Made by a program: the position numbers and the translations under genes. Positions 44,379 through 55,218 of a stretch of 64,000 bases of DNA are shown here, piece by piece. The notes beneath the pieces are model-generated. The model saw only the letters and a program-made list of their open reading frames with translations, had not been told where the DNA came from and ran no database searches. Each line of letters opens with the position of its first letter. Position 1 is the stretch's first letter. The DNA is from Muricea muricata (Eukaryota; Cnidaria; Anthozoa; Malacalcyonacea; Plexauridae), in the NCBI GenBank assembly GCA_963855995.1, contig OY979716.1:45651213-45715212 (forward strand). The letters are read 5' to 3'.

Positions 44379-44538
44379 GGTGGGCTGTTCTCGGTGGTAG
44401 TGCAATGACCGAGACAACCCGTGGCCAGGGCGAAGCAAGCTTCAGTAAGATAAGTCCCATGGCCGAGCTCCAAAAATCAGTTTAATATATGAGTTAGGCA
44501 TTGCCTAACATATCAGATATTAAGCTGATAAGAACAGA
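44379..44538 (-). ncRNA. U2: U2 snRNA 3' part, nt 39 to end
   Basis: 160 nt, nearly identical to 26474-26633. Start of the longest interrupted U2 gene in the window, reading leftwards on the minus strand. Confidence 0.95.
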
Positions 44539-44736
44539 ATTATTAACAAATATATACATATATACAAAAATACTTTCATATCTTAACTATTTGAGTTCAA
44601 ATCTCAGTTCTATTTGAGTCCAATGCTCTATAACAAAACGCCCATAATGTTCTATATAGTAACTAGTTTACTATAAAATGTTTAACCTAAGCAAAACTAC
44701 TAATGTTTATATAAACTACCATAAAAGTAGTGAGGT

Positions 44737-47700
44737 TTATTGTGGAACACCGGTAAGGTGCTCGACATAAATGTTTCTTGATCCTTTGATTGCGTCGGAA
44801 CAACACAGCTTTCGGAATAATGTTCTATACCACATAGACATTCCAATTTCGTTTAACACTTTTTCATTCCCAGGGAACCAACCACCGAGCGCGCCAACGA
44901 CGAAACCATACACCTTAGCACGAATATTCTGCGAGGCGAAGAAGTCAATAAGGTAAGGTAGTATTTGGCTTTTTTACGGTCATCAGCCACGGACAGCGCG
45001 GACTTTCCATTTTCGAATGGGCACGTTACGTCGATTATCAAAGCTGTATCCCCTTCACGAACCACAATGTCAGGACGGTCTTCGCCTGGAGCGCCAGGAA
45101 CAGTCTGATCTATTACTACATCACCCTTCTTGATTTCCTTAACCAATCTGTTCAAAACTGCATCATGTCTACTGGTTATGGTTACCATATTAGGTCGGCA
45201 GTTACATATGATATGCGGGAGAGTTTCTGTATCCGTTTCGCTACCACATCTGCGGCACATCGGCGAACATTCGTCCGACCATCTACTTTTGACGTCATTA
45301 GTAGGGAGGGTGTTGGTTCTAGCACGATGGATAAACCGCCAATCACAAAATCTTATCCCAGTACCGTCATAGCACCAACCATGAGTTGACGAAACCTTAT
45401 TCTCTTGAAAACAACGGGCCGTTTTACCTTGGTCTGGGAGATCTTTTAACTGTTGTTCATGATGTTTCAGGCAGTGGCGATGCAAATAGAACGCAACACT
45501 CTTCTGATCCGCCGAGGATGCAAAGTTATCAACTGAAATTACAAATTTCTCATTCACCAAACGGACTCTCACTTTCATCGCTCTACAGGCAATTCGACAT
45601 CTCGACCACGACGTTTGACTATTATTGGCTCGACTGTGGTTACTTAATTCACCGTCCATTGATCCAGATAGGAAGGCATCAATTTCGTCATCCGTTGGGT
45701 CTCGATGGAAACATCTGTACACCACCGATTTAAGTTGGCTTTTAGCAATGTTGTTAGTAAGGGTATCAGCTGCGGATAGGATTTTAACCGAGTGGACAAT
45801 GGATTGGATATGTCTCTCGTCAAAAGGATCTAGGAGCCCAAGTCCACCAACTGATTTATCGGCAAAGAAATAGTGTGTAGACGATCTTTTTGGGAGATGA
45901 CAGATGGAACGAAGAACGTCAATTAACTTTGATCTGTAGGTCTTTAAGGAATCACGTGTCACAGGAGAGGTGCGCAGAACATATGTTAAACACGGTTGTA
46001 TAAATGTTCTAATTGCATCTAATTTTTGCCACGGAGCGAGTAGGGAATCATGGATCTTTTCAAGGTCTTGCATTAATTTGTCTGTAATTCGTAGCATATC
46101 ATTCGCATCGTATAACAAACCAATCGGGACACCCAAATACCGATATGACTCCTCTTTAGCAAGAACAGGGATGTTACGTTCTTGTACTGAAAACACCGTA
46201 TCACCAACACGAGATGGTTCACGTTTGCTGTTACATGTTAATGAGAGGGAAGCACACTTATCGGGGCGGAAGGATAGTTGGAGGATGTTAGCAGCCACCG
46301 AGACATCATCTAATAAGGTTTGAAGACCATGACGAGCGCGACTCACCAAAACCAGATCATCAGCATACGCAAGGACATACACCGGGTTACCATGTAACTT
46401 AAAGGAAATGTCAGAGTTTTCACTACACCTCGATTGGACAGAACGAATGAGAAGTTCCGTGGTCAAATTAAATAGTATCGGGCTTATTGGGCAACCTTGC
46501 TTCACGCCAGCATTCACCTTGATGGGGTCAGTTTCTTGGTCTTTGGACAGTTTAACGACCGTTTCAGCGTCTGTGTAAATATCTTTGACCAGATTAATAA
46601 AATGCGAGGGAAATCCCATATGCGTAAGTGTAACATAGATGGCGTCATGCGATACGCTACCAAACGCATTTCTGAGGTCTAGCCAGGCAAAGAAACAGTT
46701 CTTGCGATTTCTTTTACAATCCGCTACAACAGACTGCAGGGTAAACGTATGCTCATGGCAACCTTCCGAAGGTCTGGCGCTCTTCTGCTGCGACGATAAC
46801 AAGTTGTTACTAATAGCAAAATCCGAGACACGGGCCGATAGGATGGACGTAAATAGCTTGTACAAACAGGACATTAACGCAATAGATCTAAAATTCCTAG
46901 GATCATCACCAGGGCCTTTCTTGTGGATGAGGATGGTGGTAGAGTTCTTCCACGTCGCTGGGATCCTACGTTCGCGAAGACACTTATTGAAGATGGCGCC
47001 GAGAACTTTACAGTTCGGGTCAACAAGTTTTAAATGCCTGTATTCCACCCTATCTTTGCCGGGGGCCGAGTTCGACATTGACCGAAGCTTCGCCTTGATC
47101 TCTTTCTGTGTCATCAGAGTCATTAGCGAAGGATCTTCAGCAGCAGTAGGAACATGTACACTTAAAGAAGCTAAAAGTTCATCCAAGTCAACAGTCGGGG
47201 GTGAAAAAGTCTCGTTGAAATATTGTTCAGCACGATCTTTGGTGCCAGAATAAGGGGTGTTGTTGTCATTTAATACATGACGGGCTGCTCTCTTCTTAGA
47301 TAATCGGTATAAGATCTGAAGTCTCTTAGCATCTCTTGGGTTGAACTGCAATGGCCGACGGTTACGGTTTGGTACTCTCCCATGAGGTCGATTTCTGGGG
47401 TTCGGGGCAGGTCTACCACGAGGGTTGCCAGACATGTCTTTACCTTTCGTAACCACCTCATCTGCAAACTGACCACAAGAGGCAGAGAAATCATCAAACG
47501 AAGCAGCCGATGAAATTCGGTCATACCAATGACAAACGAACTCCGACTCATTCCCACGTGCATTCTGCGACTGTGGATTACTAGTAGCATTGTTAGAATC
47601 ATCACTATCCCCAACAGTGCAACCACTTAAGGCGACCGAAGGTTCAAGAGTTGATACGTTGTTAGGGTTATTAGCAAGGTTATCAGTGGGATTAGTAGGG

Positions 47701-48785
47701 TTATCATGCGCCAAGGAGGGACCATGAGGGGTACCGTGGCTTGACTGGACCAAACACGACTCAGCAGTACAACCAACGAAGGCGACCCCTGGATCAGCAG
47801 GTGGTTGATGGAACACAGTCGAACTGGGGCTGTTGATGGGATTAGCATCACCAGTTAACAATATCTCAGGTATAGGTGGGGTAGGGGATTGAACAGCACC
47901 ACACGTTGATTGGGCCATACGCGACTCAGCAGTACAACCAGTGAAGGCGACCCCTGGATCAGGAGATGGTGGACTAGGCTCAATCAAACTGGGACTGGAG
48001 ATGAAATCAGAATCACCAGGTGATGGTACAGGAGTGCGATCAGGGGAGCAGGAAGAGCGAGGTCTGGGAGGAGAGGAATAGAGGTCATCATCTTCATTGG
48101 GATCGACGTCAGAAATGATAGGTACAGGGGTGTCACTACAACTTACATTAAAAAGGAGTCGTGGAAGTGGAGATGTAATACCAGGGGTTGGTTGACGAGG
48201 GGAGATTTGGATAAGTGACCGGGAAAATGATGGGTTAATAGGTTGCGTGTCAAGCGATACATCTGTATGGGGAACTAACGAAGGGCACTGTGACGTGCAG
48301 GTGGTAATGCCAGACAGTGGAGAGTGGGTTAATGATACTCTTCTTGACCTACGACTTCGCGTGGATGATGAGATGGTGGAATCATTTTGTGAGAGAGTGT
48401 AATCAACAAATGACATCACAGGCGAAGGAGAAAGAGGGTATGGATCATCTTCACCAATTTTATGTGCACGCCTTATGTAGACACCAGCACCATTTGATGT
48501 AGGGAATTCGCGGTCACATATTAAACACTTCGCAGAGGTATTGAGGGATATGCCTTTATGGGTGGTGGAGAAATGGCGCTTGAAATTCGGGAACGAAGCG
48601 ATGATGTTGTTACAAAGGCAACAGTAGCGTGATTTACCTTCGGGGAAAAGACGAACGATATTCACCGAAGTGATGTTATCAGAAACTACGGTTTTGTGCA
48701 TTTTGGACCGATGTATACCCAAATGACCTTGCGACGAGGTAATAAAACAACAATCAGGACACTGGACAAACGGAGACTGCAACAT
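44737..48785 (-). pseudogene. Uto-4 ORF: C2H2 fingers, RT, RLE, one late frameshift
   Basis: ATG at 48783-48785 (MLQSPFVQCPDC). Fingers at about residues 7-110; Pro/Ser linker with VAFTGCT, VAFVGCT and VALSGCT; RLSKKRAAR; RT with SIALMSCLYKLF, DLRNAFGSVSH, GVKQGCPISP, AYADDLVL; knuckle CRRCGSETDTETLPHIICNC; RLE with DRPDIVV and LIIDVTCPF. At about 44950-44965 a one-base change, near a run of six A in the sense strand, sends the frame to a stop at 44853. The family C-terminus (KVYGFVVG, then IGMSMWYRTLFRKLCCSDAI) is intact in the next frame to a stop at 44737-44739. Confidence 0.92.
47615..47960 (-). repeat. Three GGTCGCC-type motifs in the Uto-4 linker
   Basis: Plus-strand copies near 47618-47640, 47767-47789 and 47932-47955 (GCAACCACTTAAGGCGACC and variants), encoding VALSGCT, VAFVGCT, VAFTGCT. 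Confidence 0.85.
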
Positions 48786-49614
48786 AATGAGACAGAACTA
48801 GACACGCACGCACGTTATATAATAGACGGCCATATAGCGACAATATGTAAAACGGGAACTCCCCATACACTGAAAATATAATCCAAGGACAGTTGACCGT
48901 TGGGAAATAAAAAATAACAATAATTCAAAAACCACAAAAGCCAACGACACCAAACTCGGTAATCTTGGAGATATACAGGACAACAACCACTGTACAAAAT
49001 TCCAAATTGATAGGACAAATGGCTCAAGATTAACAGGACACAATAACGATACGGCCACAATGTAAACAGTATATACGATATAATACACTACAAATCCAAG
49101 ATCACTGATTCACACGGATAAATGTACAAAACGGGGCAAATAACATATCAAAATGATCCAAATACAAATCGCAGACCAAATCCAACACGAACAAACAGCC
49201 AAAACACGTAAATAAACCAAAAATCCAATAAAAGATAACCAATTATATATGCCAAAATTCAAATTAGTTCCAACGGTCAAAATATACGGGACGCAGTAAC
49301 TCAAAAACGGGACGATAAAACAACGTGAAACTTTGACAGTACAAAACAACCATAAAACACAGTTCGCAGGCCAAATTTGAACCAAGGACACCAATCCAAA
49401 CCAAAGATATAGGTAAATCCAAAATCAAACGAATAGAATAATGATTACAGCACACAATTCCCAAAAAACGCCAATAAAACAATCCAAAACAAAATAAAAA
49501 AACCCAAAGTAGTATACAACAGTGGAACGGAGCTTTTATAAATGATTTAGAACCAAAAAATACACAAAAAGTAACTGAAAAACGCTTCAACCAAAACCTT
49601 TCAACGGAGCTCCA

Positions 49615-49629
49615 TACTACACTTGATCT
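49615..49629 (-). ncRNA. U2: U2 snRNA bridge, nt 24-38
   Basis: Minus-strand AGATCAAGTGTAGTA between Kes-3 and Uto-4; base 49630 also fits U2 nt 23. Confidence 0.94.
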
Positions 49630-49634
49630 TATTT

Positions 49635-49845
49635 TGAGTTAAACGACGAGGGGCTTGGTGACTCCGACGGTGCAATGGAGCCTGGACCCCGTGATATCGC
49701 CGTACCCAGGGAGGCCGCTACTTAGCGACGCAGACCTTCAGGGGGTATGATCCCCTCCCCCATGCCATGATAACAACCGTGAATGGCCCGAGCATTTGGA
49801 CGCGAAGCGCCCGCCTGCCGGGGGTCCCTACCCTATGGTGGTGAA
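49635..49845 (-). other. Kes-3 3' UTR structured core
   Basis: Same block as in Kes-2 (GACTCCGACGGTGCAATGG, GGGGGTATGATCCCC hairpin, CCTGCCGGGGG). Proposed RT recognition region, inferred from conservation. Confidence 0.8.
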
Positions 49846-50004
49846 TGGTAAAAACGGATGAAACTGGCAATGTGTGACGTCAACATGAACAACACCCATG
49901 GGGAACTAAGACCTAAGAAACATTGAAAACCTGCCGTGACCGACGCAGCGCAAGGCTACGACGAGCCGACAGTCAAACATTAACTAAACCTGAAACCTCG
50001 TTGA

Positions 50005-50205
50005 GAAAACGGCAGTACGACCCGTTAAGGCGACCCCCGCCTCGCAGAGGCCAGGGACCAGACAAGAACGAATGGTCACTTAACAAAAATATTGTACAAA
50101 ACAAACACTAAACAAGCAATCACGGAATGAACCATTTGGACAAGACAGGACAATAAGAGCCTGTCATACACCGGCAGTGACAACCAATTAAGGCGACCCC
50201 CGGGC
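50005..50205 (-). repeat. Two GGTCGCC-type motifs in the Kes-3 3' UTR
   Basis: Plus-strand CAGTACGACCCGTTAAGGCG near 50013 and CAGTGACAACCAATTAAGGC near 50174, each continuing ACCCCCG. Confidence 0.85.
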
Positions 50206-50227
50206 ATGACAAGCGGACTAATACAGA

Positions 50228-53200
50228 TTACAATAATTCAGCTCCGAAAACCAGGACGTCGTCAGGAGACAGGTGACCGAATATGCCACCAGCCAACCAG
50301 GACGCTATAAAAAAGTCGCGCGGGCAGCGGCGATGGAACACGGACAGCACGAACCGAAGCGAGGAAGACACGTGTGCCAATACAGATCGATATTCAACTG
50401 GGGACTGATCAAAACACCAACCATTGCGTGCTATCCAAATACGGTGACGAATAAGTCCCAAAAGGCAAGGAAAGACGGGTGGTAGGGCAATGGATGAATC
50501 GTAGCCAACCATGATCTCCGATGTGGTAAGACGATGCTGTTGAGGAAAGGCACGACGGACCAAGGTCTGATACCAAGCAAACAGTTGTTTGGCTAAAGGG
50601 CACTCGACGAGCAGGTGCACCAGCGACTCGTGTTGACCACAATGGCAACAAGGATCAATCGTGGAGTTATATCGTAAAAGCCGGTCTGCGGTGGGTAATA
50701 TGCCGTGCGCGATTTTCCAATTGGTGTCGCGCACCTCGCGAACGTAACGCCAAAGCTGAAGGTTACGCCAAACTGAATGCCATTCGACGGTTATGCCCCA
50801 AGTCTCATATTTGGAGACACAGCGGTGTGCGACATTGGAAAGACGAACTAATTCGCGATAAACGAAACGAACAGTGAGAGATCTAAGAGGGCAAACTGTG
50901 GTACCAGGACCAGCAACCACAATGTCATCGCCCTCCCATCGTCGTGAAAGGGAAAACCAAGAAGACATCACCGACCGATAAAATGGGGGCAAGAGATTAA
51001 GAGCAGTGCGGGATGGCGCCGGCAATAGCAAAATCTGGCTAACCGGTCGGCCGGCAAAGGCGACCCGGAGGTAGTGTTGGAAAAAGAACATGCAGGGTTG
51101 ATCCTGGTATTCCAATAGATGGCGCACCCAAATAGCGTGAAGAGCTTGTATCTTATGTGAAACATGGACGACACCTAGGCCACCCTGGCTGGGATGCTGT
51201 GTGACCGACACTCGGCGGAGTTGTTCCCGTTTCTTTTGCCAAATGAATGAGAAAATCAACGAATTCACTAGACGGAGCACGTTATCGGGCATCACTGAAA
51301 AGGAGGCCAGGTACCACAGAACACTCAGACCCATCATGTTGACAATTAATGCCCGACCATGGAAAGACAGCCCCCGAGTACGCCATGAGGAGAGAACCGA
51401 GTCCAGTTTTTCGACCGGAGCCTTCCATGATTCGTCGGAAATAGTATTCGCCAGGCGCGAGCCCATGACTATGATGGACTCAGAAGACCACTGCAGTGTA
51501 ATCGGTAATTGAGCACGGGAAGCCCATGACCCAATCAGCAACCCGTGGGACTTACTAACATTAAGTTTAGCCCCTGAGGCCAACTCATAGCGCTGAAAAA
51601 TCTCAAACACGCGACATAACGCGCGATCGGTCATGACAAAGATGGTAGTGTCGTCAGCGTACTGACAGAGTTTAACCCGCCGGTTGCCAGGTAAGACAAA
51701 GCCATCGATGAGGGGATCCGCGCGAATGGCACACGCCATAGTCTCGGCGATAATGATGTAAAGCAGAGGTGAAAGAGGGCACCCCTGGCGGACACCCCGA
51801 GAGACAAAAAAGAAATCAGAACAGTGACCGTTAACCAGAACACTGGAAGAAATGCCAGTGTAAAATAAAGAAATCCATTGGCAAAAGGAAGGCCCAAAGT
51901 TCATTCGAGCGAGGACACGCTGGAGATAGCCCCAATCGACGCGGTCGAAGGCTTTTTCTTGGTCTAATGAAAGGACAGCGCCCCCTAGGCCGCGATTGTT
52001 TAGATCGGAGACAATATCCTGTAACATACGACTATTTAAAGTAGGGTTGTGGCCCTTGACCCCACAACTTTGGTCAGGGCTGATCACCGAAGGCAACACC
52101 TGCAGAAGACGATTAGCGATAGCTTTGCTAGCAATTTTGTAATCGACACAAAGTAAAGTAATAGGTCGCCAGTTTTTCATCTCCAGGCGATCACCTCGTT
52201 TGAAAAGAAGAGTGATCAACCCGGAGCGTTGAGACGCCGAAAGACAACCGGAAGTATAGCAATAAGACATGGTATCGACGTAATCCTGCCCCATCAGAGG
52301 GCAAAACCGTTGATAAAATTCAGCAGGAAGCCCATCTAACCCAGGAGTCTTCCCGTGCGGCATGCTATCGAGCGCTGCCTTGCACTCTGCAAGTGTAAGC
52401 GCGCCCTCGCATAAATCACGTTCGGCAGGAGACAAGTGCTGCCGAATGAAAGAAAGAAAAAAATCCTGATGTCCAGGATCTAATGAAATGGCAGAAAATA
52501 AAATAAGGTAAAATGAGACCCAGGCTCGTGCTATAAGGGCGACAGAAGAAACGACTTGACCACTGAGACTGCGAATGGCCAAAAATAGACGTGACTGGCC
52601 CCGTTTCTGCTCTAGGGAAAAGAAATAAGAGGAGGTCTCACCCTCCTCAGCCCATTGGATCCGAGCGCGGATACAACAACCTTGCGCACGCTGACGGTGC
52701 AATTCCTCGAGTTCCTGTTTAGTGTCAGCGAGTTCCCGCACAACATCTTCCCCATCCTCCGCCCGACGATGAAGAAAGCGCAAGGTGCGCTCAAAGGACG
52801 CAATACGTTGGCGAAAGGTTCTAGCTTGCTTGCGAGAATAATCACGAATAAGAATTTTCAAGCGGGTTTTACCCGCATCCCACCACGCACTTGGTGAGAA
52901 GAAAGACCGCTTCTCGGCCTGCCAGCGCTCCCAAAACTGGGTAACCATAACGACAAAATGGTGATCTTTCAAAAGATCACAATTAAATTTCCAAACTCCC
53001 GACCCGCGAGGAATATGGGTAGGCAAAGAGAGTTTAAGAAACACGTATGAATGGTCAGAGCGAAAGAAAGGGAAGATGTCCACCGACAATACCAAAGGCA
53101 AAAAGAACGAACAAAGCCAAAACATATCTAATCGAGACGCTTGCGCCCCGTTTGGTCGTTGCCAAGTAAAGGCATAATCGCCCGGATGTTTTACCCGCCA

Positions 53201-53788
53201 GATATCCTGAAGATCGTAACAGGATATTAAATTTGTGAGGGTCCGTGACCAATTATAAGCCCACGGAGAGGTGGGGTTACAACCCCGACGGTCCATGTAT
53301 GGGTCGACCACCGTGTTGAAATCACCGCATAGAATGCAGGGTAAGTCAAAGTCCAACACTGGGTATAAAGATTCGAAGAAGACATCACCATCTTTGGCCT
53401 TATTTGGGCCATAAATATTACAGACTTGGAATGTTTTGGAGTTCGATGTGAACTGTGTACAGAGGAGTCGGCCATGCCGATCCCTCGCACACGAAGAAAG
53501 AGATAGGCAAGAATCATAAAGAATAGCGACTCCGCAACTGCGGTCCCGACCAGGTGATGAGACACACGAATAATTGCGTGAAAGCACCCCATTATCTTGA
53601 GCCGCTTTCACCCATCCCTCAAACTCCGTTTGAGACACAGAATGTGTTTCTTGTAGACACAAGATGTTGACTTTACAGCAATTAAGCCATGAAAACAATG
53701 TATCACGATTGTCAGATGAACGTAATCCCTGGCAATTCAGGGATATGACTTCGAGAGAACTAGGATTAGAGTTGTTAGTAGCCATCAA
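50228..53788 (-). CDS. Kes-3 ORF2: AP-endonuclease, reverse transcriptase, zinc knuckle
   Basis: 1186 residues without a stop, ATG at 53786-53788, 8 nt after the ORF1 stop. EN (about 1-250): ISLNCQG, CLQETH, YGPNK, CGDFNTVVDP, RSDHSY, so all catalytic landmarks are present. RT (about 460-780): GKTPGLDGLPAEFY, NWRPITLLCVDYK, LDQEKAFDRVDW, GVRQGCPLSPLLY, QYADDTTIFVM. C-terminal knuckle CCHCGQHESLVHLLVEC (about 1070). The enzyme would nick U2 DNA and copy its own RNA there. Sequence style matches Tx1-group ORF2. It is the reference for Kes-1 and Kes-4. Confidence 0.93.
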   Translation of the reverse strand: MMATNNSNPSSLEVISLNCQGLRSSDNRDTLFSWLNCCKVNILCLQETHSVSQTEFEGWVKAAQDNGVLSRNYSCVSSPGRDRSCGVAILYDSCLSLSSCARDRHGRLLCTQFTSNSKTFQVCNIYGPNKAKDGDVFFESLYPVLDFDLPCILCGDFNTVVDPYMDRRGCNPTSPWAYNWSRTLTNLISCYDLQDIWRVKHPGDYAFTWQRPNGAQASRLDMFWLCSFFLPLVLSVDIFPFFRSDHSYVFLKLSLPTHIPRGSGVWKFNCDLLKDHHFVVMVTQFWERWQAEKRSFFSPSAWWDAGKTRLKILIRDYSRKQARTFRQRIASFERTLRFLHRRAEDGEDVVRELADTKQELEELHRQRAQGCCIRARIQWAEEGETSSYFFSLEQKRGQSRLFLAIRSLSGQVVSSVALIARAWVSFYLILFSAISLDPGHQDFFLSFIRQHLSPAERDLCEGALTLAECKAALDSMPHGKTPGLDGLPAEFYQRFCPLMGQDYVDTMSYCYTSGCLSASQRSGLITLLFKRGDRLEMKNWRPITLLCVDYKIASKAIANRLLQVLPSVISPDQSCGVKGHNPTLNSRMLQDIVSDLNNRGLGGAVLSLDQEKAFDRVDWGYLQRVLARMNFGPSFCQWISLFYTGISSSVLVNGHCSDFFFVSRGVRQGCPLSPLLYIIIAETMACAIRADPLIDGFVLPGNRRVKLCQYADDTTIFVMTDRALCRVFEIFQRYELASGAKLNVSKSHGLLIGSWASRAQLPITLQWSSESIIVMGSRLANTISDESWKAPVEKLDSVLSSWRTRGLSFHGRALIVNMMGLSVLWYLASFSVMPDNVLRLVNSLIFSFIWQKKREQLRRVSVTQHPSQGGLGVVHVSHKIQALHAIWVRHLLEYQDQPCMFFFQHYLRVAFAGRPVSQILLLPAPSRTALNLLPPFYRSVMSSWFSLSRRWEGDDIVVAGPGTTVCPLRSLTVRFVYRELVRLSNVAHRCVSKYETWGITVEWHSVWRNLQLWRYVREVRDTNWKIAHGILPTADRLLRYNSTIDPCCHCGQHESLVHLLVECPLAKQLFAWYQTLVRRAFPQQHRLTTSEIMVGYDSSIALPPVFPCLLGLIRHRIWIARNGWCFDQSPVEYRSVLAHVSSSLRFVLSVFHRRCPRDFFIASWLAGGIFGHLSPDDVLVFGAELL

Positions 53789-53796
53789 GAAAGAGT

Positions 53797-55218
53797 TTAA
53801 AAGTCAGATAATGAACGTGAGTGAGATTGAGACCGGGTGCGAGCACCACACCCGGTACCTCTCAGATCCGGTTTAGTGGATCGACGAGTAAAATAGAGAC
53901 TCTCTGAAGACTGGGAAAGTGTTTTACCAATACGGCGAACTGGAGTGGGTTGAGTTAAGGGGTAATCCGTAGTGTCAGGGTCCGTTACCGTGCTTAAATT
54001 ATCGTCAACATAATCGGGGTCAATGGGGTTATTCGAATCTTTATCTGAAAACAAGTCTATATCGCTATCGACATTGTCAGGAAGAGGCAAGGCCGCCGCG
54101 GCTGCCAAGGTCGAAACATGTGCATCGCACATCTCAAGAAGCTCTACCTGTATCTCCTTGCCTTTTTTGGAAGTGGGAGAAAGAGAACTATCCGAACACT
54201 CGGAACTGCCCTCCGGTGGTCGAGATCGTTTCAACGAGGATAGTTCAGTAACCGGTTCAACATCGAAGAAGTCGTCATCACTCTCCACAGACTCACTATC
54301 GGAAGTCGCGGAAGTATTATCATCCATACCCGTATGCCCCATGGGCAAACCCGGTAAATTTGAATCGACCACACCCTCATGGGTGCTCTTATCGGCATCA
54401 GCCTTTTGTGCCGAATCCGGCAAACTAGAAGAAAGTGGCCTCTTGGCCACTTCCTCAATTTTTAAATCAGGATCTAGATTTTGACCCTCGACAGCGGTCT
54501 CCAACTCGGGGACCGGTTTAGTAACGCCTGGGGAAACAACTACTTGGGCATAACTGGCTGGACCAGCCGCAACGCGCTCTACGACGGAGCCCAGAAGTTC
54601 ATGAACAAGATCCCGACGCGCAGGTGAAAGGAGTATTGGATCAGCTATTGCCGTAGCGTCAACAGCGGGGACCTCTGGCTGAGTAAGTGGGCAATTTGCC
54701 CGAGTATGACCATTTCGTCTGCAGTTAAAACACGTAGGGATTTGCCCAGGGTAGAACACGTTACACCAGTGTTCTGCGATTTTAAGGGACGAAGGGATGG
54801 GCGTGGAAATCTCCATGAGAACGTTTCGCACCCCTACATAAACCCCCTGATAGGAGGCCATTTTAACATTTAAGACTTTCCCAAAAGGGCTAAGTGCAGC
54901 CTGTAAGGCCTCATTTGGTATACCATAGCTTAAACGGGTCACATTCACCCACTTGGCAGTACGGCAAGGGTGGAACGTGACCCGCGCAGATCTAAAAGTA
55001 AGACCTAAATTTTGCACCTCCTCTAGATTGTGCGGGGTACGGCACGTAACCCGCACCTTTCGAGGTGAAAGTAACACAAACGCTTCGAATAAATTAGAAA
55101 AATTACTGGGAAGTTGCTCCCGAAAAGAATCTATGACAGCCCGTACCGTCACTTTAGGCTGCCCTGGGGCAGCGGGCAAATCAACATCCGCCGTACGATT
55201 GGCGAATGGTATACGCAT
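53797..55218 (-). CDS. Kes-3 ORF1: CCHC RNA-binding protein
   Basis: 473 residues from the ATG at 55216-55218 (MRIPFANRTADVD). RRM-like region at about residues 25-165 (SNLFEAFVLLSPRKVRVTCR, CRTAKWVNVTRLSYGIP, FGKVLNVKM). One knuckle CFNCRRNGHTRANC (about 180). An acidic, Ser-rich tail holds KKGKEIQVELLE, also in Kes-1. Probable role: coating element RNA for import and target-primed reverse transcription (family knowledge). ORF2 follows after 8 nt, suggesting reinitiation. Confidence 0.9.
   Translation of the reverse strand: MRIPFANRTADVDLPAAPGQPKVTVRAVIDSFREQLPSNFSNLFEAFVLLSPRKVRVTCRTPHNLEEVQNLGLTFRSARVTFHPCRTAKWVNVTRLSYGIPNEALQAALSPFGKVLNVKMASYQGVYVGVRNVLMEISTPIPSSLKIAEHWCNVFYPGQIPTCFNCRRNGHTRANCPLTQPEVPAVDATAIADPILLSPARRDLVHELLGSVVERVAAGPASYAQVVVSPGVTKPVPELETAVEGQNLDPDLKIEEVAKRPLSSSLPDSAQKADADKSTHEGVVDSNLPGLPMGHTGMDDNTSATSDSESVESDDDFFDVEPVTELSSLKRSRPPEGSSECSDSSLSPTSKKGKEIQVELLEMCDAHVSTLAAAAALPLPDNVDSDIDLFSDKDSNNPIDPDYVDDNLSTVTDPDTTDYPLTQPTPVRRIGKTLSQSSESLYFTRRSTKPDLRGTGCGARTRSQSHSRSLSDF

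Larger units (their letters stand above)
44539..49614 (-). mobile_element. Uto-4: U2-specific RLE-type element, best-preserved Uto
   Basis: 5076 bp between U2 nt 38 (49615) and nt 39 (44538). T-rich 5' UTR of about 830 bp, one ORF with a single late frameshift, and a short 3' UTR (about 198 bp) ending GTTAATAAT. Confidence 0.93.

Noticed and set aside
51040..51065. AAGGCGACC in Kes-3 ORF2 (also about 62670 in Kes-4) as another copy of the shared motif
   Set aside because: Only the GGTCGCCTTtG core matches; it encodes the conserved VAFAGR of ORF2 and lacks the flanking TGGTTG and ACTG.
52905..52920. U2-like 13-mer CGCTTCTCGGCCT in Kes-3
   Set aside because: It lies inside ORF2 where the minus strand encodes WQAEKRSFF, is conserved as protein in Kes-1, and has no further U2 match on either side.
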